The notes under the pieces: generated by a model
Told to the model about the DNA's origin: nothing
Seen by the model: only the letters and a program-made list of their open reading frames with translations
Databases searched by the model: none
Shown: positions 8,259-17,775 of the stretch, one piece after another
Position numbering within the stretch: position 1 is the stretch's first letter
Layout of the letters: every line of letters starts with the position of its first letter
Source of the DNA: Emticicia sp. BO119
GTDB lineage: Bacteria; Bacteroidota; Bacteroidia; Cytophagales; Spirosomataceae
Reading direction: 5' to 3'
NCBI RefSeq assembly: GCF_013912375.1
Contig: NZ_JACETV010000010.1
Location: 161,095 to 225,094, forward strand
DNA: 64,000 nucleotides
Program-made: the position numbers and the translations under genes

Positions 8259-10451
8259 ATGGCAAGATTACGATTTAAGGCGGTTGATGAAGCGCAACGC
8301 CGTCAAACTATCAAAGTAGACATACCTGCTGGTAAGGTAACAGAATATTATGGTGCCAACATTTTTAACGATGATGTAATGCGTGCCATGCTTTCGCCTG
8401 AGGCTTATACTAAGGTAACAACAGCTATTAAGAGTGGCGAAAAAATAGATCGTGAGATTGCAGATGAGGTTGCTTCTGCTATGAAATCCTGGGCTGTCTC
8501 AAAAGGTGCAACTCACTATACCCATTGGTTTCAACCATTAACAGGGGGGTCGGCAGAAAAACACGATGCTTTTTTTGATATTAATATCGACGGAAAAGCT
8601 TTAGAGAAGTTTAAGGGAAGTTCATTAGTACAGCAGGAACCCGATGCCTCATCTTTCCCGAGTGGCGGTATAAGGGCGACATTTGAAGCAAGAGGATATA
8701 CAGCCTGGGACCCTACATCACCTGCATTTATTATCTACAATGAGGCTGGTACAGGTACACTTTGTGTTCCGTCAATCTTTGTTTCATATACAGGAGAACT
8801 ATTAGATTCTAAGTCTCCATTGCTTAAATCCTTACACGCTTTAGATAAAGCTGCTACTGATGTGGCCACCATTTTCGACCGTCATGTTGAAAAAGTTTCG
8901 GCAACTTTGGGTGCAGAGCAAGAATATTTCCTTGTCGATAAAGCACTATTTAATGCTCGTCCAGATTTAATGATGTCGGGCCGTACTGTTTTCGGACACG
9001 CACCGGCTAAAGGGCAGCAATTGGAAGATCATTACTTTGGAAGTATAGCACCGCGTGTAAATGCTTTTATGGTTGATTTTGAATTTGAATGTTTAAAACT
9101 TGGAATTCCGGTAAGAACCCGACATAATGAAGTTGCCCCTGCTCAATTTGAGGCTGCTCCAACTTTTGAAGAAGTAAACCTTGCCTGTGATCATAATATC
9201 CTTCTAATGGATGTGATGCGTAAAGTATCTAAAAAGCACAATTTTGAGGTTCTTTTTCATGAAAAACCATTTGCAGGAATAAATGGTAGTGGTAAGCACA
9301 ATAACTGGTCATTAGGAACTGATACTGGTGTAAACCTTTTAGGTCCAAGTACTAAACCTAAAGAAAGCTTACGTTTTGTAACCTTTCTGGTTAATGTTAT
9401 TAAAGCTGTACACGATAACGCTGACTTACTAAGGGCAAGTATTGCTACCGCCGGAAATGAACATAGGTTAGGTGCCAATGAAGCACCACCTGCTATTGTT
9501 TCTATCTTCCTGGGATCTCAAATGATTAAGGTTCTGGAAGACATTGAGAACAAGGAAATAGTTTCGATTGAAAAAGGAGAAAACGCCTATATTAAATTAG
9601 GGCTGAACAGGATTCCATCAATTCTATTAGATAATACTGATAGAAATCGGACATCTCCATTTGCCTTTACCGGGAATAAGTTTGAATACAGAGCTGTGGG
9701 TAGTTCGGCTAACTCAGCGCAGCCAATGATGGTTCTTAATACTATAGTTGCCAATCAACTGATAAAATTCAGAGAGGCTTATGATGCTGAAATGACAGAT
9801 CATGAAGGAAAAAAAGAAGAGGTGATTGTGAAAATTCTGAAAACCTATATTAAAGATTCAAAAAAAATATTGTTTGAAGGAAATGGGTACTCTGAAGAAT
9901 GGAAAGCTGAAGCGGTGAAAAGAGGCTTATCTAATGTAGCCAGTACCCCAGAAGCACTAAAGGCCTATTTAAGACCTGAATTTATAGAGATTTTTGAAAA
10001 ATTAGGTGTATTGACCGAGAGAGAAATTCATGCACGTTATGAAATAGAGTTAGAAAATTATATTAAAAAAATTCAGATTGAGTCTCGTTTAATAGGCGAT
10101 TTAGCCATGAATCATGTGGTTTCTACTGCTATTAATTACCAAGCTAAACTGGTACAGACAGCCAAATCCTTAAAAGATATGGAGCTGCATCGCGAAGCAG
10201 AACCGGTTGTTAATATCATTAAAGAAATATCGGCACGGGTTTCTGAAATTTCAAAGAAAGTTGAGGAAATGACAGAAGCACGTAAAAATGCAAATGCAGT
10301 GGAAGATTTAGAATCACGTGCAAAATTGTACGGTAATGATATCAAGAATTTCTTTGATGAAATCAGATACCCAGTTGACAAACTGGAACTATTGATTGAT
10401 GATGAAGACTGGCCACTTGTTAAATATAGAGAATTGTTGTATATTCGTTAA
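8259..10451 (+). CDS. glnN: glutamine synthetase type III
   Basis: Large-type glutamine synthetase of 730 residues, as in Bacteroides GlnN. The N-terminal GSIII domain ends around FPSGGIRATFEARGYTAWD. The catalytic core has GAEQEYFLVD (metal Glu), RHNEVAPAQFEAAP, NGSGKHNNWS (ATP site) and GNEHRLGANEAPP. A long helical C-terminal region (EISARVSEISKKVEEM) is typical of the family, which forms double hexamers. The ATG was chosen because homology begins at MARLRFKAVDEAQRR. The 190 bp upstream holds no gene. It coexists with a type II enzyme nearby. Confidence 0.95.
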   Translation: MARLRFKAVDEAQRRQTIKVDIPAGKVTEYYGANIFNDDVMRAMLSPEAYTKVTTAIKSGEKIDREIADEVASAMKSWAVSKGATHYTHWFQPLTGGSAEKHDAFFDINIDGKALEKFKGSSLVQQEPDASSFPSGGIRATFEARGYTAWDPTSPAFIIYNEAGTGTLCVPSIFVSYTGELLDSKSPLLKSLHALDKAATDVATIFDRHVEKVSATLGAEQEYFLVDKALFNARPDLMMSGRTVFGHAPAKGQQLEDHYFGSIAPRVNAFMVDFEFECLKLGIPVRTRHNEVAPAQFEAAPTFEEVNLACDHNILLMDVMRKVSKKHNFEVLFHEKPFAGINGSGKHNNWSLGTDTGVNLLGPSTKPKESLRFVTFLVNVIKAVHDNADLLRASIATAGNEHRLGANEAPPAIVSIFLGSQMIKVLEDIENKEIVSIEKGENAYIKLGLNRIPSILLDNTDRNRTSPFAFTGNKFEYRAVGSSANSAQPMMVLNTIVANQLIKFREAYDAEMTDHEGKKEEVIVKILKTYIKDSKKILFEGNGYSEEWKAEAVKRGLSNVASTPEALKAYLRPEFIEIFEKLGVLTEREIHARYEIELENYIKKIQIESRLIGDLAMNHVVSTAINYQAKLVQTAKSLKDMELHREAEPVVNIIKEISARVSEISKKVEEMTEARKNANAVEDLESRAKLYGNDIKNFFDEIRYPVDKLELLIDDEDWPLVKYRELLYIR

Positions 10452-10472
10452 ATATTTTGTCAGTCATATTGA

Positions 10473-12515
10473 ATGAATACAAAAACAATCTGCATACAAG
10501 TAAAAAGGTTTGTCCGGTTTGCAATAATTGGACAAACTTTTTTTATTTCTGGGATATTAATTTCTATTTTCTCATTTTCAGCCTATTCTCAGGCAGTAAT
10601 TTATGATGAATTCCCGATTACGGCCCAAATTTACCAGCGTGATGACCTGAATAGAGGAACAGTGACTATTAAAGGAAGACTGTACACGGAAGGATTTACG
10701 GATGTAGCTGTCATAGCCAAAAAGGATAAAAAAGACATTTATTATAAAAAACAAAAACTCATATTTCAACCGGGTGACTTACTGAATGCTCCTTTCCTGT
10801 TTCAGCCATTAATTACCTCTGGTTTAGTTGAATATGAATTTTATTTTTACGCTTTTAAAGGACCTGATTCTGTACTGGTAAGGGAGGCTACCCAGGTGCT
10901 ATGCGGAGATAACATTATTATTTATGGACAGTCAAATGCAGAGGCAAATGACGGGAATGAACTGCTTAAATTTAAAGATGAATTTAAGTATGGACGTACT
11001 ACTTTTGCAAATTTTCAGACCAATGACTATTCGTGGTTTCCGACAATGAAATGGAATTACTATATGTCGGGTTTGATTGGCCTGGAAATTCAGAAACAAT
11101 TGATTGAAAAATATAAAGTACCGATTGGAGTTATTAATGGAGCTGTAGGGAACAAAAGCATTGATGAATTGATGATACGTAATGAAAAAAATCATGAGGA
11201 TATCCAATACTATTACGGTCAGATGCTTAAAAAAGCTAATAAAGTTGGTTTAAGTAAGACTGCAAAGATTTTTATTTGGCGACAGGGAGAAAGCGAAGCC
11301 TTTGAAGCAAACCGTGCTGAGGTTTACCCAGGTAAATTTGCACAATTACGAAAACAAATTCTTGAGGACTATCCTGGAGTTAAGAAAATCTATGTGTTTC
11401 AGAATAATATTTACTGGACTGATAATAATAAAGCAGGAGATTTAAGAGATTTCCAAAGAAAAGTTAATCAGATATATCCAGACTGTGAAGGATTATCTAC
11501 CATAGGAACACCGGGCTTTGATGGATTGCATTATACTTTTGAAGGGTACCAACAGAATGGACAGGAGTTGTCAAGGCTAATTGCCAAAGATTTTATGAAT
11601 AGTACAGACACATCAGAAGTGCATACTCCTAATATAAAAAAAGCTTATTTCTCAGAGAACAGAGATTCATTGACTTTAGAATTTGATAAAAACCAGAAAA
11701 TGCAATATCCAAATTATAGTGTTACCAAAAATGGTGGGGGAGTAGCATTTTTTAAAGACTATGTTTATCTTGATGGAGAAGGAGGTAAGGTTGTTGGTGG
11801 TTCGGCAACAGGCAATAAAATAAAATTAAAATTGTCAGAGCCAAGTAATGCAAGACAAGTAACCTATTGCCCCGATAATTTTACGCTTAATTCAGAGTCT
11901 TTGATGGGAATACCTTACCTTAAAAATTCCCGAGGATTGAGAGCCTTTACATTTAAGAATTTCCCGATAAGTTTGCATGTTAATACACCTAAACCTGTTT
12001 TAGATGTCAGTTTGAATTCTGGGCCGCATAATGGCTTTTCCTTATTCTGGAGTGGGCAAAATAACCTTGTTTACTCAGTTGAAAAGTCTGTCGGATCTCC
12101 TAATAACTTTGTAAAAATCGCAACAATACTCTTGTCTCAAACTTCAGGAAGTTATTTAGACCTGAAAGTAAAAAAAGGGGTAGCGTATTATTACCGAGTT
12201 AGCATAGATGATGAAGTTTTTAGTAATAATGTGATGGCCACCTTACCTCTCAACCCTATTGGCTTTACTGAGACTGAAAATGACGTATTGATATTTCCGA
12301 ACCCTGCTTCTAAAGGGTCTGATATAAATATTAATATTCGCGCCTCTGTTTCAGAGTTGAGATTGTCAAACAATCAAGGGAGCACTATCCTGAAAATCCC
12401 TGTAATTGGTAGAAGTGTGGTATTTCCAACATCAAAACTTAACCCTGGTATTTATTTGATAGAGGGAATAACAACTGATAATCAGAAAATTACTAAAAAG
12501 CTTATTATTGATTAA
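10473..12515 (+). CDS. secreted SGNH/sialate O-acetylesterase-like protein with T9SS sorting domain
   Basis: An exported 680-residue protein. A hydrophobic signal segment ends near FSAYSQA. An SGNH esterase-like domain runs from about residue 150 to 380: NIIIYGQSNAEAND carries the catalytic serine block, KIFIWRQGESEA a middle block, and DGLHYTFEGYQQNG the Asp-His dyad. These blocks are those of sialate O-acetylesterase-type hydrolases, so it probably removes acyl groups from a carbohydrate. A fibronectin-like region follows. The last 75 residues form a type IX secretion signal (IFPNPAS, then LNPGIYLIEG). A second SGNH-like gene follows 23 bp downstream, suggesting one operon. Confidence 0.78.
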   Translation: MNTKTICIQVKRFVRFAIIGQTFFISGILISIFSFSAYSQAVIYDEFPITAQIYQRDDLNRGTVTIKGRLYTEGFTDVAVIAKKDKKDIYYKKQKLIFQPGDLLNAPFLFQPLITSGLVEYEFYFYAFKGPDSVLVREATQVLCGDNIIIYGQSNAEANDGNELLKFKDEFKYGRTTFANFQTNDYSWFPTMKWNYYMSGLIGLEIQKQLIEKYKVPIGVINGAVGNKSIDELMIRNEKNHEDIQYYYGQMLKKANKVGLSKTAKIFIWRQGESEAFEANRAEVYPGKFAQLRKQILEDYPGVKKIYVFQNNIYWTDNNKAGDLRDFQRKVNQIYPDCEGLSTIGTPGFDGLHYTFEGYQQNGQELSRLIAKDFMNSTDTSEVHTPNIKKAYFSENRDSLTLEFDKNQKMQYPNYSVTKNGGGVAFFKDYVYLDGEGGKVVGGSATGNKIKLKLSEPSNARQVTYCPDNFTLNSESLMGIPYLKNSRGLRAFTFKNFPISLHVNTPKPVLDVSLNSGPHNGFSLFWSGQNNLVYSVEKSVGSPNNFVKIATILLSQTSGSYLDLKVKKGVAYYYRVSIDDEVFSNNVMATLPLNPIGFTETENDVLIFPNPASKGSDININIRASVSELRLSNNQGSTILKIPVIGRSVVFPTSKLNPGIYLIEGITTDNQKITKKLIID

Positions 12516-12538
12516 TCTGTGTTTTAATTTTTTTACCG

Positions 12539-13528
12539 ATGTTTTTAAAGTTTTTCAAAAAGATACTTATTTTTCTGTCACCAGTACTATTGTTGGGTAT
12601 TGGCTATTTTATTTTTGATCCATTCCAAATTTTACATGCATACGAATCATATCCTGATAATTATGCAAAAAGCCTGAACAGGGATCGCATTAGCACCCAG
12701 GTTTTTCTGAACAATAATACTAAATATAATTATAGGTCTTTTATCTTTGGCAGTTCTCGCTCAAGCGTTTTTTACACGAATGATTGGGGAAAGCATATTA
12801 ATGATAAAACTCCGTATCATTTTGATGCTTCTTGTGAAACAGTATATGGTATTGCAACAAAATTAGAGTTTATTGAGAAGCAAGGTAATAAAATAGACAA
12901 TGCTTTATTAGTTTGGGACAGAAGTATTTTTGAATATGAACAAGATACTTCAGGTTGTGTATTTATACAAGATTATCGTGTTAGTAATTTACCTTGGTTA
13001 AAATACCATACAATTTTCCTGAATTCTTATTTCTCGCAAGGTTTTTTCGCAGCTTTTTACGATTACATGATTTTTAAGAGTTTCCGTAATTATATGAAGA
13101 CATTTCTTGAGTTCAGGAAAATTAATTATACACCTGTAGTAAATGATTTTATTTTTACGAGCTATATAAATGAAATTAAAAGCGATTCAGTCAGATATTA
13201 TAACCAACCTAATTTCTTTTACACCAGAAGTGCAGAACGACAAATTGTTGCCAAAGTTATTAAGCCTTATCAGAACCAATACTTGAAAAGAATAAAAGAG
13301 GTACTTGAAAGAAATCATACAAATTTTAAAATTGTTTTAGGCCCAACCTATGACCAGAAATATTTTAATGATGACGATTTGAAAACTTTGAAAGGTTTCT
13401 TTGGTGAAGAGCATATTTATGATTTCTCAGGCCAGAATGAATATACCAACGATAAGACAAATTATTATGAAATTTACCATTATAAACCAAATGTTGCCAG
13501 GGATATTATGAAGAAAATCTATCAATAG
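12539..13528 (+). CDS. membrane-anchored SGNH-like protein, unknown role
   Basis: 329 residues with one N-terminal membrane helix (IFLSPVLLLGIGYFIF) and an exported domain. SFIFGSSRSSVF looks like an SGNH block I serine motif, and NHTNFKIVLGPTYDQ resembles a later strand. A clear C-terminal DxxH is not obvious, although YEIYHYKPNVARDI holds a histidine in the expected place. Similar proteins assist MBOAT acyltransferases in polysaccharide acetylation, but no MBOAT gene is near. Its stop codon is the base before the stop of the converging DUF5686 gene. Confidence 0.55.
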   Translation: MFLKFFKKILIFLSPVLLLGIGYFIFDPFQILHAYESYPDNYAKSLNRDRISTQVFLNNNTKYNYRSFIFGSSRSSVFYTNDWGKHINDKTPYHFDASCETVYGIATKLEFIEKQGNKIDNALLVWDRSIFEYEQDTSGCVFIQDYRVSNLPWLKYHTIFLNSYFSQGFFAAFYDYMIFKSFRNYMKTFLEFRKINYTPVVNDFIFTSYINEIKSDSVRYYNQPNFFYTRSAERQIVAKVIKPYQNQYLKRIKEVLERNHTNFKIVLGPTYDQKYFNDDDLKTLKGFFGEEHIYDFSGQNEYTNDKTNYYEIYHYKPNVARDIMKKIYQ

Positions 13529-16021
13529 TTATAATGATATTTCTGCCGAAAATTTAACTCCAAATTTTTTAATATCCGGTTTATCTAAATAAGTCAAGCG
13601 ATGCATGGCTTCTATCCTCAAAAATTTAAGAATATTACTTACACCGTAGCCTAATTCAATATAAGGGGTTTTATCAAGACTTGAAAAGTTTCTGAAATTT
13701 GTTTCTGATCTCTGAGGGGTCATGTCATAATTTTTGTCAGTTAAAGTTCCCCATAAGAACTTGCCTGTTGTAAATGTACGCCATTTCCATTTTTTTACAA
13801 GTGGGAATCGGTTAAAAAGTAATCCCTCAAAATCATGCGTGTATCTAAGTGAAAAATAACGGTCACTTACGAATTCAAAGTTATTCATCAGGTTAAATGA
13901 ATTCCCAACTATAAAAATAGTTTCATTACCTAAATGGCTTTTTAATAGTGGATAAGGAACCGTTCCTAAAATAGCGCCTGCTTCTGCCCTATAATAAGTC
14001 TTGCCAAAATAACCTAAATTCAATGTATGACTATACTTAGCGGAGATATTATGGTAGGTAAAATCACTATTTAATAGATTTTTAGCCCCTAAAACGTATT
14101 TAACGGTAATAGTCGGAGATTTTACCGTACCAAAGCTTAAACGTTCATTATCATTAATAACTGCCAGTTCATCTCTTGCAAAAGTAACTTCAGACAAAAA
14201 TTCTGATGTATTGAATCTGGTAGTCATTGGGGAGTCATTGCCTAATTCAGGCCGAATTCTATATTCGAATGGATATAGAGGGTCAAAACTTCTGGTTCTA
14301 AAACCGAAAGAAGTAAAAATTCCTTTGGAAACTTCACGCTGAAATTGAATTTTATTCTCATTCTCATAAAAGGGGCGCATCAAGGTAAAGAAACGCATAT
14401 ATGCCGAGTAAACAGCTCCTAACCCTAAATCCTCCTTTCGTAGGCCTACTTGTTCAATATCTCTTGAAAACTTTAGATTTAAGGTAGTCCAGGGCTTTCT
14501 TGAGAAAATCTTCGTAATTTCACCCCCCATTTTCCAGGCTTCATCTTTTGTCCCATAGGCCAGATACCCCTCTAAAACCCATTTTCTGCTGAATTCATAA
14601 TTAGTTCTTAATCCTAACCTTAGTCTTAGACCCTCAATATTATTATAGGCTCCTGAATATACTAATGGCCCTAACTCTATACCAGTAAACAAACGCGTAT
14701 AACCACTTGACAATATTTTAGCAATTTCAGTATAGGTTTTAATAGCCGGAATAGTCTTGATTGTATCAATCATGCTATAAGCTAATTGCTCTTTATCTGT
14801 AAAAGGTTCAGGTCTGACAGATTGCCAGTATTTCTTATTAGTCTCTCTATAATCAGGTAAAATTTCAATACCTCTATCATAGAATCTCACGTCTTTGGGC
14901 TTGTTTACAATTATATCTTCATTATAATTGGTGAACTTCAATAGCATACCGGCAGATCCCTTTGTAATTTCTGAAACATCTACTACAATACGGTTCTTTA
15001 CAGGCATCCATATACTATCAACAGGTTCTAATTCTTGTTGAATCTTGATGCGTTCAACAAAGTTCAGGTTTGCATCTTTTGTAATAGTGGCGTCTATTTG
15101 TGCAATCGCCCATGAACCCTTATTAATCCATATAGTTCCTGCAAACGCTAAGTCCTGCTTTCGCTTGGGTGTAAACTCAATTCGATAGCAGAAGTCTTCT
15201 CCGATATAGCTACTGTCTGCTAAATAATAATCATAAATCAGCCGCCAGTCATCAGCAATTGGTGAAGCGAAATTCTTGTTCAGAACATCTACCTGATTCA
15301 CGTAGAAATTATATTGCTGAAAAGTAGAACCAATTAATTGTGCTGTGAGGCTTCCGTCAGTAACACCAATCCCTTTAATATTTGTTTTTTCAATGATTTC
15401 TTTGGATAAACGGGGGTCATTTCTGAAATAATAATGAGAAATAGATTCTGATATAAAAGTGGGTACTAAAACATTTCCTTCATCATCAGTTAACGTACCC
15501 ATATCTTCTAAGGCTTTATTGACTTTTTCTGCAATTTTTCGTTTTCTTAGTTTTTCACTGATGTTATTGATGTCAACCTCAATTTTATTATAACTTATAT
15601 AATCAAAACCACTGATTTTCTTATAATTATTTTCCGATTTTGCCGATACTGCTTTTCTGATGATGCCCCAGGCAGGATTTTCTCCCGCATGCACAGTTAT
15701 TTCATGTAACATAATATCGGCAGGTCTTAGTTGAATATTAAGAGTTTGAGAAAGGGAGTCTCGTCTAATAAAAACTGTCTTTGGAGTATAACCCATACAG
15801 CTTATAAAAAGAGAGTCAGAAATAAGACCTGGTAGTTGAAAAACAAAATTGCCTTCGAAGTCGGTGTTTTTTCCTATTGTTGAGTTTTTAATACTGACAG
15901 AGGCAAAAGGAATAGGATCGTGTGTAACAAAATCAGTGACTTTTCCTTTTATTGTATAAGTATTTTGTGCGGAAACTAAAGTTGAGGATAAATATATAAT
16001 TAAAAAATATAGTTGCTTCAT
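13529..16021 (-). CDS. DUF5686 outer-membrane protein with carboxypeptidase-like domain
   Basis: An exported, predicted outer-membrane protein of 830 residues. The ATG at 16021 gives a clean signal peptide (MKQLYFLIIYLSSTLVSAQN), so I prefer it to the ATG at 16036. An N-terminal beta-sandwich of the carboxypeptidase-regulatory type follows (IKGKVTDFVTHDPIPFASV, GYTPKTVFI). The rest matches DUF5686, a Bacteroidota beta-barrel family of unknown function: NPAWGIIRKAV starts the domain and the C-terminus ends in strand-like sequence (FGVKFSAEISL). It stands alone as a transcription unit. Confidence 0.85.
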   Translation of the reverse strand: MKQLYFLIIYLSSTLVSAQNTYTIKGKVTDFVTHDPIPFASVSIKNSTIGKNTDFEGNFVFQLPGLISDSLFISCMGYTPKTVFIRRDSLSQTLNIQLRPADIMLHEITVHAGENPAWGIIRKAVSAKSENNYKKISGFDYISYNKIEVDINNISEKLRKRKIAEKVNKALEDMGTLTDDEGNVLVPTFISESISHYYFRNDPRLSKEIIEKTNIKGIGVTDGSLTAQLIGSTFQQYNFYVNQVDVLNKNFASPIADDWRLIYDYYLADSSYIGEDFCYRIEFTPKRKQDLAFAGTIWINKGSWAIAQIDATITKDANLNFVERIKIQQELEPVDSIWMPVKNRIVVDVSEITKGSAGMLLKFTNYNEDIIVNKPKDVRFYDRGIEILPDYRETNKKYWQSVRPEPFTDKEQLAYSMIDTIKTIPAIKTYTEIAKILSSGYTRLFTGIELGPLVYSGAYNNIEGLRLRLGLRTNYEFSRKWVLEGYLAYGTKDEAWKMGGEITKIFSRKPWTTLNLKFSRDIEQVGLRKEDLGLGAVYSAYMRFFTLMRPFYENENKIQFQREVSKGIFTSFGFRTRSFDPLYPFEYRIRPELGNDSPMTTRFNTSEFLSEVTFARDELAVINDNERLSFGTVKSPTITVKYVLGAKNLLNSDFTYHNISAKYSHTLNLGYFGKTYYRAEAGAILGTVPYPLLKSHLGNETIFIVGNSFNLMNNFEFVSDRYFSLRYTHDFEGLLFNRFPLVKKWKWRTFTTGKFLWGTLTDKNYDMTPQRSETNFRNFSSLDKTPYIELGYGVSNILKFLRIEAMHRLTYLDKPDIKKFGVKFSAEISL

Positions 16022-16218
16022 TTCACAATTTTTCAATACTCTAATCTAAATGATAAAACGAGTATCCCCAACGATTGGTTGCTTCATTTTATGAAATACG
16101 CATTAATATGATAGATATTGTTTGAAAAATACAAAAAAGTCTCCGTATCGATATAAGGAACTAAGTAAAATGATTAATAGAAATTTGTAAATGATTGATC
16201 TGATTTGAATAAAAATTT

Positions 16219-16638
16219 CTACTTGTGATATTCATTGATAAAATCTCCCTTAGGCATAAATTCCAAATCTTCAACCGACTGATTAAAATAATAAACCCAA
16301 GCTTCATACTCTTGCCCATCACTTTTAAGAATTACTGTCGCCTTCTTTCTGACATATTCAGAATGCGCCGGATCCATAGGGTTATATTCTTCATATTTAT
16401 CTAATAGAGAGAACAATTTGTCTGGCTCTTTTAATCGGTATAATTCGCCCTTAACAAAATACTTTTCTCCACTTTGGCAAGGTATTATTCCGGGATAATA
16501 ATCTACCATGTACATTTTCCCTTCCATAATAGCCTTACCCATTGGTTCTGCAAACCTGTTTACCCAATCGTGCGATTCAATATTACCGTACTCACTTAAA
16601 AGAGTACCGTAAACAAATAAATATTCGTTTTCAGTCAT
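16219..16638 (-). CDS. gamma-glutamylcyclotransferase-like (AIG2/GGACT) protein
   Basis: A 139-residue cytoplasmic protein beginning YLFVYGTLLSEYGN, the substrate-loop signature of the gamma-glutamylcyclotransferase fold. The catalytic Glu is probably in LLDKYEEYNP. Members release 5-oxoproline from gamma-glutamyl compounds, or have unknown substrates. It is the last gene of the ispG operon, 9 bp after the TPR gene. Confidence 0.8.
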   Translation of the reverse strand: MTENEYLFVYGTLLSEYGNIESHDWVNRFAEPMGKAIMEGKMYMVDYYPGIIPCQSGEKYFVKGELYRLKEPDKLFSLLDKYEEYNPMDPAHSEYVRKKATVILKSDGQEYEAWVYYFNQSVEDLEFMPKGDFINEYHK

Positions 16639-16647
16639 TTCTTTGAT

Positions 16648-17202
16648 TTAACTTGATGCCTTTCTAATATTTCCATAGAAAAGCGTTTTTAATAATAAAC
16701 AGGATTTATTATCTCCTAATTCAGCAGCTATTTTAAAACTTTTTTCCGCACTTTCAAAATCAGCTTTTCTAAATTCTAATTCTCCAATTAAACGTATTAC
16801 CGTTGCATTTTTATCTAAATACATTCTTGAAGAACGCTTAAGTTCGAAAAGTGATAGGGTATATTCCTCTAACTGATAATAGCACATACCTTTCCAATAA
16901 AAAGTCTCGGCTAAGGCGTTATCTAATCGTATTGATTTTTCAAAATCAGCTAATGCAGCATCCCAATTTTCAAAATAATAATGGCATTTACCTCTATATA
17001 AATAAGCAGTTGAAGACTTAGGAAATTCATGTACTTCTCCATCGAAGTATCGGAAAGCAGTAACATAATCAGCTGATTTAAATGCTTCTATTCCCTCTTT
17101 AAAAATAATTTCATCATATTCCTGAGGAGAAATGTCATTTCCCAATCTGATTCTCAGAAATATATAAATCAAAAATGGTATGCCTATCAGCAATGCCTCC
17201 AT
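16648..17202 (-). CDS. tetratricopeptide-repeat protein, membrane-anchored
   Basis: 184 residues. One N-terminal hydrophobic helix (ALLIGIPFLIYIFLRI) anchors a cytoplasmic or periplasmic run of about three TPR units. These are readable in AFRYFDGEVHEFPKSSTAYLY, ALADFEKSIRLDNALAETFYW and SAEKSFKIAAELGDN. It is a protein-interaction scaffold of unknown partner. It sits 7 bp after the YjbR gene and 9 bp before the cyclotransferase gene in the ispG operon. Confidence 0.75.
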   Translation of the reverse strand: MEALLIGIPFLIYIFLRIRLGNDISPQEYDEIIFKEGIEAFKSADYVTAFRYFDGEVHEFPKSSTAYLYRGKCHYYFENWDAALADFEKSIRLDNALAETFYWKGMCYYQLEEYTLSLFELKRSSRMYLDKNATVIRLIGELEFRKADFESAEKSFKIAAELGDNKSCLLLKTLFYGNIRKASS

Positions 17203-17209
17203 GATTTTA

Positions 17210-17563
17210 TTATTTATTAAGTTCTCCTTGAATTTTCTTTGGTAAATTATTTACTACAATATCATAAGACTCATTTATCCATTCCTTTATTAAATGGTCT
17301 TTTACCGAACCATCAATTAAGATAGTACTCCAGTGTCGCTTATTCATGTGATATGCACCTGTGACACAACTATATTCGGCTCTTAATTCTTCATTCTTTT
17401 CCGGCGTATTTTTCAAACTTATTTTAAATTGTTCTGAATTAAGACCTGTCAGCGCAAACATTTTTCCCATTACTTTATAGACCAAAGTATCAGGTCCAAA
17501 AGGTAATTCTTCTGTAACACCATTTTTTATTAAACAAAAATCTCTGAACGATTCTATATTCAT
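17210..17563 (-). CDS. MmcQ/YjbR family protein
   Basis: A 117-residue protein with the CyaY-like fold of the MmcQ/YjbR family. Family features are the start FRDFCLIKNGVTEELPFG, the strand VYKVMGKMFAL and the C-terminal HWSTILIDGSVKDHLIKEWINESYD region (HW and YDIV). Members are called DNA-binding on structural grounds, and their cellular role is unclear. It is tightly packed in the ispG operon. Confidence 0.85.
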   Translation of the reverse strand: MNIESFRDFCLIKNGVTEELPFGPDTLVYKVMGKMFALTGLNSEQFKISLKNTPEKNEELRAEYSCVTGAYHMNKRHWSTILIDGSVKDHLIKEWINESYDIVVNNLPKKIQGELNK

Positions 17564-17567
17564 AAAC

Positions 17568-17762
17568 TTATCTGGTTGCGCATCGGGTTACCATCACAAT
17601 TATACAAGTCAAAAACATGATTATCGAAATCTTATTAATTCCATGCATCATTTTTAAATTGAAACTATGAGGATATTTGCCTTCGGTATCTTTACGAAAT
17701 ACTCTTATAAAATACGCAAATACTGGTCCAACAGAAAGAAAGTGCTTTAATTTTTGGAACAT
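17568..17762 (-). CDS. short membrane protein, possibly DUF6728
   Basis: A 64-residue protein with one C-terminal membrane helix (ISIIMFLTCIIVMVT). The N-terminal pattern FQKLKHFLSVGPVFAYFIR and the later HGINKIS match short Bacteroidota proteins that I recall as DUF6728. The ATG at 17762 fits that pattern and avoids overlap with ispG, unlike the ATG at 17795. It lies between ispG (13-bp gap) and the YjbR gene (4-bp gap). No function is known to me. Confidence 0.6.
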   Translation of the reverse strand: MFQKLKHFLSVGPVFAYFIRVFRKDTEGKYPHSFNLKMMHGINKISIIMFLTCIIVMVTRCATR

Positions 17763-17775
17763 CTTTTTATTTTTA

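Noticed and set aside
8131..8319. A 62-residue open frame overlapping the start of glutamine synthetase III
   Set aside because: It has no family similarity, overlaps a certain gene in another frame, and reads like AT-rich leader.
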